From positions 62,001-126,000 of the forward strand of contig NZ_JAMYDU010000012.1 in the NCBI RefSeq assembly GCF_024138395.1: a stretch of DNA of 64,000 nt, given 5' to 3'. This stretch comes from Pseudomonas mandelii (GTDB lineage: Bacteria > Pseudomonadota > Gammaproteobacteria > Pseudomonadales > Pseudomonadaceae). Below, one piece after another: positions 57,841-64,000 of the stretch; positions within the stretch are counted from its first letter, which is position 1; every line of letters begins with the position of its first letter. The notes beneath the pieces were generated by a model that searched no databases, had not been told where the DNA came from, and was given only the letters and a program-made list of their open reading frames with translations. A program made the position numbers and the translations under genes.

Positions 57841-60225
57841 TCATTGACACAGCAGCGGCCCGATCAACGGCACCTGATCCTGTTGCAGGTCCAGCGTGAA
57901 CTGCGCCTGGCAAGTCCGGCCATCGGCCAGGGTCACCTGCAAACTGTTGTGCGCTTCCAGGTTTTCCAGATAGACCAGCCCGTCCCAACCGACCACCGCG
58001 TGCGTCCCGTTCTGCTCGTGCCGCACGCGGCTGCCCAAGGGCAATTCGTGTTGCTGCGCATCCACCAGCACAACACTCGCGGCAATGATCCGGCTCAGGG
58101 GAAACTCCAGCAGATAGCCACTGCCACGGCGCACCGCCACCCGTTGTTCAACATTCGAGCTCTGCACATTGGTCGGCAGGTTCAGTGGATCGATTTCATA
58201 TTTGCCGCGGTAATAGGCGCTGCTCCAAGGCACCAGCAGATGACCGTTTTTATCCGTCTGGCCCACCCGTTGATTCTCGTAACGCACCGGAATGTCGGCA
58301 AAACCACCGGTGCTGACCACGACGAAAGCATCATCGATACGATTGGCAACGAACACTTGATGGTCCATCCACACCAGCGAACCGCTGGCATCGGCCCAAC
58401 GGGTTTCGGCATCACTGCTGCCATAAACCCCAGCCTGCAATTGCACCGATTGCAGGCGCCAGGTCAGGTCAGCCTGACGATAATCCGGGCCTTCGTCGTG
58501 GGCATAACCGAGGTTGAAGCCCACGCCGCCTGCGCTGGGCACAGCGCGACTGTAATTGACACGCTGGCGGCTTACGCCGGTCTTGCTGCGCTCGCCACTC
58601 ATACTCAGGGTGCCACGCAGGTCGAACGGGATGACCAGTTGCGCCTGCATCGCCCAGTCGCTATCGCCGATCTCGCGATTGGCCGACAAGTAAAAACTGG
58701 TATTGCGCCACAGTGGCTTGCTCCAGGTCAGATTGAGTAACCGGGTGCGCGAATCATCCGCCGCCCGCACATCGAAATAGCCCGCACCGAGGCTGCCCCA
58801 GCCGTTGAGACTCACGCTCAGGGTCAACTGCTCGCTACGCTGGCTGAGGCTGAGATAAGGGCTGTCGACAACAGTCAGGTCGGCGTACTGGTCGCGGCGC
58901 TGCATACGCTGATAAGAAACGCTGTAGTGCTGACTGCTGTATTGATAACCGAGGCTGACTTGCTGACCGCTATTGCCGTCGAACCGGCTTTGACTGACCG
59001 CCGTGTTGAGCACACCGAAATTGCTCAGGCGCAGGTTGCCGCCAACGCCACCAAGGGCCAGCGCGTCCGAGGCTTCGGCGTGGGTTTCGAGGGTCAAACT
59101 ATCGTTCAGACCGTAACGCAGGCTGCCGGAGGTCACACCCGGGCCGTAACCGAAATCGCGAATCCCGAAGTCACGGCGCAGGCTACCGGCGGCCACCGAG
59201 AAGTCCATCAGGCCTTTTTGCAGCAGGTTGCTGGTGACATAGAACGGCACGGTGGTCGAGACCTGTCGGCCGAGGGCATCGGTAGTGACCACCACCGCCT
59301 CGCCCGCACCGTTAATGAACGGGATATTGGTCAGCGTGTAGGGACCGGGCTGCAACTCGGCGCTGCTGGACTTGTAGCCGTTGATGAACAGGTCGACCGA
59401 TGAAGGTACAGCCGCTTCCCCGGCGAACTGCGGCAACGGGTAGGTCACCAGGTCCGGGCGCACGCCGAAATCGCGCGACACTTGCACACCGCCCAAACGC
59501 ACCGAACTGCTCCAGGGCAAGGCGCCGCTGACTAGATCGCCCGCCTCGTAAGTCAGCAGACGTTCATCATCGGAGTACCGCCAGGTGGTGTCGTAACGCC
59601 GATAACCGTTGTTCAGTGTGCCGTTGCTGATTCCGGAAATCGTGCGTCGGTATTGCCCGGTGTTGGACAACGTGCCCCAACTGTCGAATAGCCGCACCTC
59701 GTTCCAGGCCGCGAGGTAAGTGCCGCTGTCATCGGTGTCGTTGAGGTACAGGTCGTAGTTGAGCAAGGCGCCGAAACTGCTCAACGCCGCGGTGCGTGGA
59801 TACGCCTCACGGCTGCCGACAAACTGCTCCGGCAACCAGTCTGGCGGGACGGTCAATAACAGCCGCTGCCCCCGACTGTCATAGTCGCTATGCAATCCTT
59901 GCAGACTGTCGAGGGCGACCTCGGCGCTAAGGTTTTGCGACAACTTCATACCGATTTCACGTAACACCGCGACCGGCACAAAGAAGCGCCCGCCGCGCTG
60001 CTCTACCGCCACCACACGCCCGGTATTCATTTGGTTGACAACCAGTTCCAGAAACAACTGCGCATCGACAATCGCCTCCATGCCGCTGGGGGCTGGCGGC
60101 AGCTCTGCCGCCAGCCCGTGCCGAGCGAATACCAGACAGCACATTCCAATCACGGCCCACAGCGGACGCTTGATACTACGAGCCCGATCCTGGCTCATCA
60201 CCGCTTTACGTCCGTCAATGGACAT
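57841..60225 (-). CDS. Fimbrial outer-membrane usher (CsuD-like)
   Basis: A 794-residue usher. A signal peptide (ends LAAE at about residue 40) leads to an N-terminal domain with LFLELVVNQMNTGRVV, a 24-strand barrel with the plug region and C-terminal domains (GWDGLVYLENLEAHNSLQV; QDQVPLIGPLLCQ). It assembles and secretes the subunits delivered by the chaperone. Two starts are possible: 60225, where AAGGA directly abuts the ATG, or 60198 nine codons later; neither has a strong site. It is separated from the chaperone gene by a REP hairpin. Confidence 0.88.
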   Translation of the reverse strand: MSIDGRKAVMSQDRARSIKRPLWAVIGMCCLVFARHGLAAELPPAPSGMEAIVDAQLFLELVVNQMNTGRVVAVEQRGGRFFVPVAVLREIGMKLSQNLSAEVALDSLQGLHSDYDSRGQRLLLTVPPDWLPEQFVGSREAYPRTAALSSFGALLNYDLYLNDTDDSGTYLAAWNEVRLFDSWGTLSNTGQYRRTISGISNGTLNNGYRRYDTTWRYSDDERLLTYEAGDLVSGALPWSSSVRLGGVQVSRDFGVRPDLVTYPLPQFAGEAAVPSSVDLFINGYKSSSAELQPGPYTLTNIPFINGAGEAVVVTTDALGRQVSTTVPFYVTSNLLQKGLMDFSVAAGSLRRDFGIRDFGYGPGVTSGSLRYGLNDSLTLETHAEASDALALGGVGGNLRLSNFGVLNTAVSQSRFDGNSGQQVSLGYQYSSQHYSVSYQRMQRRDQYADLTVVDSPYLSLSQRSEQLTLSVSLNGWGSLGAGYFDVRAADDSRTRLLNLTWSKPLWRNTSFYLSANREIGDSDWAMQAQLVIPFDLRGTLSMSGERSKTGVSRQRVNYSRAVPSAGGVGFNLGYAHDEGPDYRQADLTWRLQSVQLQAGVYGSSDAETRWADASGSLVWMDHQVFVANRIDDAFVVVSTGGFADIPVRYENQRVGQTDKNGHLLVPWSSAYYRGKYEIDPLNLPTNVQSSNVEQRVAVRRGSGYLLEFPLSRIIAASVVLVDAQQHELPLGSRVRHEQNGTHAVVGWDGLVYLENLEAHNSLQVTLADGRTCQAQFTLDLQQDQVPLIGPLLCQ

Positions 60226-60261
60226 TCCTTACTGTGGCGATCAAGAGACGCGCACAACACC

Positions 60262-60295
60262 TGTGGCTAGGGGGCTTGCAAGCTCCCTCGCCACA
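60262..60295. repeat. REP hairpin inside the pilus operon
   Basis: TGTGGCTAGGGGGCTTGCAA and its near-perfect inverted partner ending CTCGCCACA. It lies in the 90-bp gap between chaperone and usher genes and could stabilise or attenuate the transcript at this point. Confidence 0.7.
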
Positions 60296-60315
60296 CTGTT
60301 CCCATCACCGGGCTA

Positions 60316-61104
60316 TCACCGCGCCGGCGCAATACTCTGAACCTGCGGCGCACCATTGACCCGTACTTGCAAGGCCTGATCCGCACTGATCGGTCCCGGT
60401 GTCGGCCATCGCATGATCGCCCCCGGCAGCACATAGCCGAGCAATCCCTCAACCAGCGGCCGTGTCTGACCGCCCTGCTTGAACGCGACATCGGTCAGCC
60501 GGGCATGCACCGCGCCCTGATTGCGCACCTCCAGGTAGGAACGGCCATCAACCGCTACCTTGCGCCAGCTCAGATCAGGCACACCGGCGCCTTTGGGGTC
60601 GCGTTTACGGTTCATGTCTTCCTTGCTCCACAGACCGGCGCCATAGGCAAACAGCGGCACCGAATAGCGCATTTGAAACCGGATGGCAGCAGCGGTTTTG
60701 CCATCCTCGGCCGTCACGGGTCGGGCCGCCGGGATTTCATCGATAATGATGCGATAGGCCAACTCCTGCCCCGGCGGTATATCGCGGGTACGGGTCAGGC
60801 GCACGAGCTGCTTGTGCCCGGGCTCGATCTTCGCTACCGGCGGGCTGCCAATGACATCGCGCTGGTTCTGATACTGATCGCTGAAACCACTCTGGCTCCA
60901 GGCAAACACCCGGATCTGCAGATTCGCCGTCTCGTTGCCGCGATTTTCCAGCCACAGCGCACTCGCCTGTTGATCGGCCTCCAGCACCGGATCGATCGGC
61001 CAGATCAGCACCGAACTGGCCGCCTGCACCTTGACCCCGCCCAGCAATACCATCGCCAGCACAGCGCAACGCGCGACCGGTAACCTGCGCAAAGGTGAAT
61101 ACAT
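60316..61104 (-). CDS. Periplasmic pilus chaperone (CsuC-like)
   Basis: A 262-residue PapD-like chaperone with signal peptide (ends VQAA at about residue 30). The first domain contains SALWLENRGNETANLQIRVF and the conserved basic and proline-rich positions (PPVAKIEPGHKQLVRLTR), and RYSVPLF precedes domain 2. It folds and caps SCPU subunits in the periplasm by donor-strand complementation. It lies between the minor subunit and usher genes, as in csu operons. Confidence 0.88.
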   Translation of the reverse strand: MYSPLRRLPVARCAVLAMVLLGGVKVQAASSVLIWPIDPVLEADQQASALWLENRGNETANLQIRVFAWSQSGFSDQYQNQRDVIGSPPVAKIEPGHKQLVRLTRTRDIPPGQELAYRIIIDEIPAARPVTAEDGKTAAAIRFQMRYSVPLFAYGAGLWSKEDMNRKRDPKGAGVPDLSWRKVAVDGRSYLEVRNQGAVHARLTDVAFKQGGQTRPLVEGLLGYVLPGAIMRWPTPGPISADQALQVRVNGAPQVQSIAPAR

Positions 61105-61135
61105 ATGCCCTACTCCTTATGCCCGAACGACCGAG

Positions 61136-61633
61136 CTACCACGACAGCTGCACCTGCAGCACGTCGCTATACATTCCTGCGGGCTGATCACCCGGTAACT
61201 GCACTTGTGCGTAAATAGGCAATCGGATGTTGTTCGCATCGCTATAGGCCACGGCCACGCTCTGACCGATGCCCAAGCTCTCACTGAAGGCCGCGTCACT
61301 GAATAACTGATAGGCCACACGGGCACTGCCGTCATCAAGCTGCAGGTGCCGCCCGTTGCTGTTGTACTGGCCGCCATCGACGCTCATGTTCAGGCTCACG
61401 CCCGGCGTGCATTGCAACTGCACGCCGTCGCTCAATTGCACCTGCACGGTATTGGCCGCCAGCGCCGATTGGGTGCCGAAATCGAGATTGCCGTAAGTGG
61501 AAACCCCGCCCATCACCAGGCATGCCGCCGTCACTGTCGCGCTGACCTGAAAACTCTGACTGGTTCCCGCCGCCAGCGGCAGAGGCAAACCAGTCGCGCC
61601 AATCAGGATCAGCGCGACAGGACTGCATTGCAC
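61136..61633 (-). CDS. Spore coat U (SCPU) domain pilus subunit
   Basis: A 165-residue exported subunit with signal peptide, CLVMGGVSTYGNLDFGT (typical SCPU start), LNMSVDGGQYNSNGRHLQL and the donor-strand end PAGMYSDVLQVQLSW. The start is a GTG at 61633 that shares one base with the upstream stop (TAGTG), so it is coupled to the preceding subunit gene. Likely a minor subunit near the tip (CsuB-like position). Confidence 0.8.
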   Translation of the reverse strand: MQCSPVALILIGATGLPLPLAAGTSQSFQVSATVTAACLVMGGVSTYGNLDFGTQSALAANTVQVQLSDGVQLQCTPGVSLNMSVDGGQYNSNGRHLQLDDGSARVAYQLFSDAAFSESLGIGQSVAVAYSDANNIRLPIYAQVQLPGDQPAGMYSDVLQVQLSW

Positions 61634-62169
61634 TAGAAGGTCAATACAACGGCGACAGCGTCCGAGTAGACGCCTGCGGGCAGGCCGGCCTTGCCCACGG
61701 CCTTGCCGTAGATATTCACCGTCTGCGCCACCCCGGTACTTTCTGCGAGTGTGATCACCCCGTCGATCGCCAGGACCTGCGTACGACCGGTATCGGTGTA
61801 CAAGTCGTAAGGCACGAAGTTGCCGCTGCCATCGGCCAGCGCCCGGGTGCCACCGACAGATCCGCCGTCATTGGCGCCAGCACCGACGGTGACGGTCGGT
61901 AAGGTGCCGCTGGAACAGAGAATCGACAGTGCGCCACCGCCGCCAGCGAGCACCGCCCCGTTCGCTGTGGTGAATAGACTGCCGGTGGTGCCGAAGTCCA
62001 GCACACCGAAGTCCACCCCGGTAGCCCCGCCGGGGGCACCGTTGATCTCACAGCTGCTGCTGAGCGTCATGCTGGTGGTGATCTGGCCGGCAGATGTGGC
62101 CGCCTGAGCATTGCTGGCCAGCGCCAGAACGAGCGCTGAAAATCCAATCCTTGATACGAGCTTATGCAT
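61633..62169 (-). CDS. Spore coat U (SCPU) domain pilus subunit
   Basis: A 178-residue exported subunit: signal peptide to AQA (about residue 24), SSCEINGAPGGATGVDFGVLDFGT, SDGSG-type loop with FVPYDLYTDTGRTQ and C-terminal LPAGVYSDAVAVVLTF. The ATG at 62169 has GAGG 9 bp upstream; an ATG three codons earlier abuts that site. Followed directly by the next subunit gene. Confidence 0.82.
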   Translation of the reverse strand: MHKLVSRIGFSALVLALASNAQAATSAGQITTSMTLSSSCEINGAPGGATGVDFGVLDFGTTGSLFTTANGAVLAGGGGALSILCSSGTLPTVTVGAGANDGGSVGGTRALADGSGNFVPYDLYTDTGRTQVLAIDGVITLAESTGVAQTVNIYGKAVGKAGLPAGVYSDAVAVVLTF

Positions 62170-62188
62170 GATGTCCATCCTCTGGGGT

Positions 62189-62719
62189 TTACCAATCCAG
62201 CGTGACCGTCAAGGTGTCGGTATAGACTCCTGCCGGAACCGCGCGGGTATTCGCGACCACCGAGCCAAATACCGGGATTGGTACCTGACCTCCATGGGTA
62301 ACAGCGAAATTGCGTTGTTGACCGATGCTGTAGCTGTCGCTACCGGAAGCATCGAGGAACAATCGATAAGGGATGGTCTGGGTACCATTGCTCAGGCGCC
62401 GCGTGGTGCCGTCGCCATGAGTGCCGCCATCGATGGTCACGGTGAAACCGGTGACCGACGGGTTGCAGGAAACTTCCAGCGTGCCGTTGCCGGCATCACT
62501 CAGGTTGGCGTTAATCGGATTGGTCCAGGTCGGACCTTGCGAGCCGAAATCCAACAGACCGAAATCACCGACCGGACTGTCGGCGCTGTTGGTGTCATTG
62601 GTCACTGCACAACTGGCGATGATGGTCAGCCGCGCATCAATCTGACCGCTGATCGCCGCTTGCGCCTCCTCAGCCAGTAGTAAAACTGTGCCGAGGGTCA
62701 TCACCACCCAACTCTTCAT
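62189..62719 (-). CDS. Spore coat U (SCPU) domain pilus subunit
   Basis: A 176-residue exported subunit with signal peptide (ends AQA at about 21), ASCAVTNDTNSADSPVGDFG, VTIDGGTHGDGTTRRLSNGT, IPYRLFLDASGS and C-terminal PAGVYTDTLTVTLDW. Same family and direction as its neighbours; sequence is diverged from them, pointing to distinct positions in the fibre. Confidence 0.82.
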   Translation of the reverse strand: MKSWVVMTLGTVLLLAEEAQAAISGQIDARLTIIASCAVTNDTNSADSPVGDFGLLDFGSQGPTWTNPINANLSDAGNGTLEVSCNPSVTGFTVTIDGGTHGDGTTRRLSNGTQTIPYRLFLDASGSDSYSIGQQRNFAVTHGGQVPIPVFGSVVANTRAVPAGVYTDTLTVTLDW

Positions 62720-62829
62720 CGTCTTGCACCGATCCTAATTCCATCAGGATTCAAACATTAGCCGTCCGCTTGTGAACGACGGTCCTTGTGCTGCCCGAAT
62801 CCATCGGGCAGGTGTCACTCAATGCCTTG

Positions 62830-63357
62830 CTACCAGCTCACGGTCACTTTCAAGAGATCGGAATAACGGCTGACGCGGGGGATCTCGGCCAGTCGTTCGA
62901 TACGGGCATACAGAGGTAAATCCACCGTACCTGAATCCGGCACCCGCCCACTCAAGAGCACATTCACCGGCAGCGGAATCTGCCGTGCGGCGTCTTGATA
63001 GAGGCGATAAGGAATAGGTTTACTGTGCTCTGCGCTGCCCGCCAGATAGCGGACCTCGCCGACGCCGCCATGCAGGCCGCCGTCGACCTGTAATTGGTAA
63101 GGGGTATCGGGATTGCATTCCAGGCGGGGCACACGTGCATCAAGCAGTGCCGCACTCAATGGCCCTGACGGATCGTCCAGGCGGGCGGTGGTGCCGAAGT
63201 CGAGTACGCCCAATTGCTCGATACCTGCCTCACGCTGTTGGCCAACCAACTGGCAACCGCGCTGCACATTGACCCGGACTTCAACCTGAAGCTGCGCCGC
63301 CAACGCTGTCGCACTGAGCATCGTGCTCATGACTGCCAAAACCCCGAGCCCGTTCAA
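62830..63357 (-). CDS. Spore coat U (SCPU) domain pilus subunit
   Basis: A 175-residue exported subunit: signal peptide (ends LAA at about 20), VNVQRGCQLVGQQREAGIEQ, LGVLDFGTTARLDD, YQLQVDGGLHGGVGEVRYL, IPYRLYQDAARQIP and C-terminal SRYSDLLKVTVSW. The gap of 110 bp to the next subunit gene and 164 bp to the previous one are larger than within the rest of the operon. Confidence 0.8.
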   Translation of the reverse strand: MNGLGVLAVMSTMLSATALAAQLQVEVRVNVQRGCQLVGQQREAGIEQLGVLDFGTTARLDDPSGPLSAALLDARVPRLECNPDTPYQLQVDGGLHGGVGEVRYLAGSAEHSKPIPYRLYQDAARQIPLPVNVLLSGRVPDSGTVDLPLYARIERLAEIPRVSRYSDLLKVTVSW

Positions 63358-63521
63358 ATTCCATTCCCTTTAAGGGGTTATTCGCAGGCTGAGGTTAGCA
63401 CCCAAGGGGGAAACAACACGTCAAATCCGCACCTTTGCGACGAAGGGGCATATTTCGTCTGGATGAGGGTATCGGCCGGATTTTTGAAGGAAAGAACCGT
63501 GCTTGACCACGGTCTTCAAGG

Positions 63522-64000
63522 TCAAAAGGTGACGGTGGCTGTCATGGTGTCGGCATAGGTGCCCGGCGGACTAAGCTGCCCCGCCACCACCCGACCATAG
63601 ACCGGGATGACCTGGACAGAGCCGCTGCCGGTTCCAGTGATGAGACCGGTGCCACCGGTGTCACCCCAATTGGTCGCCCGAGTGACGTCCGAGTACAGCG
63701 CATAGAACAGAATGCCTGCGGGAGTGCCGGACATTTGCCGCGCTGTCGCGGTGCCGCCGCTCGTCCCGGCACCGAGGCCGACACTATAGGCCGTCGTGTT
63801 GGTGCAATTGACCGAGAGGCTGGACTCGGCATCGGCTTGCACACCTGTATAGGCGCCGAAAGCCAAAGGAGAGGCAGTGATCCCGCAACCGGCCACAATG
63901 CTTGCGGAAACGGTGAAGGTTGCAGTGGAGGTAGCTGAAATGGCCGGAATGGGCAGCAGACCGAGCGAAAAAACACTGAGGATGCCGACACGGGCGAGAA
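63522..64000 (-). CDS. Spore coat U (SCPU) domain pilus subunit, cut by window end
   Basis: The frame runs open to the window edge. Reading back from the mature part (SIVAGCGITASPLAFGAYTG) there is a signal-peptide core (RVGILSVFSLGLLPIPA), so only the first few residues are missing. It has SSLSVNCTNTTAYSVGLGAG, ILFYALYSDVTRATNWGDTG and ends PPGTYADTMTATVTF. First visible gene of the Csu-type operon and best candidate for the major subunit (CsuA/B-like). Confidence 0.82.
   Translation of the reverse strand, partial: LARVGILSVFSLGLLPIPAISATSTATFTVSASIVAGCGITASPLAFGAYTGVQADAESSLSVNCTNTTAYSVGLGAGTSGGTATARQMSGTPAGILFYALYSDVTRATNWGDTGGTGLITGTGSGSVQVIPVYGRVVAGQLSPPGTYADTMTATVTF

Overview
The window is GC-rich, densely coded gammaproteobacterial DNA with short intergenic gaps, sigma-54 promoters, REP-type palindromes and gene sets (CalA-type dehydrogenase, PAB-type LuxR solo with proline iminopeptidases, Csu-type pilus, nitrate ABC importer, two TonB siderophore receptors) typical of the Pseudomonas fluorescens group. 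The genus is inferred from gene content and recognisable protein families, not from a marker gene. No plasmid, phage, transposase, tRNA, rRNA or CRISPR array was seen.

Layout. (1) 100-10157, minus strand: a seven-gene operon that joins an aromatic alcohol dehydrogenase and an aldehyde dehydrogenase to an envelope module (DUF1302 and DUF1329 proteins, a BNR-repeat protein, an RND/MMPL pump) and a universal stress protein. A sigma-54 promoter and a probable activator site lie in front, and a divergent XylR/DmpR-type activator (10445-12220) with the intact phenol-sensor residues should control it. An HSL-type esterase follows. (2) 13271-17579, minus: a polar amino-acid type ABC importer plus a 2-oxoglutarate/Fe(II)-type oxygenase and a TIM-barrel enzyme, substrate unknown. 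(3) 18116-23471, plus: two nitrate-linked units, each with its own sigma-54 promoter and ANTAR-type attenuator leader. The first encodes a chemoreceptor without a periplasmic domain coupled to a soluble NIT-like nitrate sensor; the second encodes an NrtABC-like nitrate importer. (4) 23814-28162, minus: two TonB-dependent siderophore receptors with a Fur-box-like site.

(5) 28381-45173, plus: a Wzx/Wzy-type exopolysaccharide cluster headed by an RfaH paralogue. The roughly 400-bp promoter/leader in front of rfaH, containing an ops-like element, occurs a second time in front of the second transcription unit, so one RfaH may serve both. A decayed glycosyltransferase lies between wzy and wzx. (6) 45240-47710: a repeat-rich stretch around galE. 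(7) 48642-56758: a LuxR solo of the plant-signal-responsive (PAB/PipR) type between two divergent proline iminopeptidase genes, the second leading a complete peptide ABC transporter operon. A shared 20-bp lux-box-like motif precedes both iminopeptidase genes, and near-identical terminators bound the locus on both sides. (8) 56825-64000, minus: a Csu-type (archaic chaperone-usher, spore coat U) pilus operon, cut by the window end in its first visible subunit gene.

Taken together the window reads as a plant-surface and rhizosphere toolkit: sensing plant-derived phenolics and plant-elicited signals, scavenging iron, nitrate and peptides, and building exopolysaccharide and adhesive pili.
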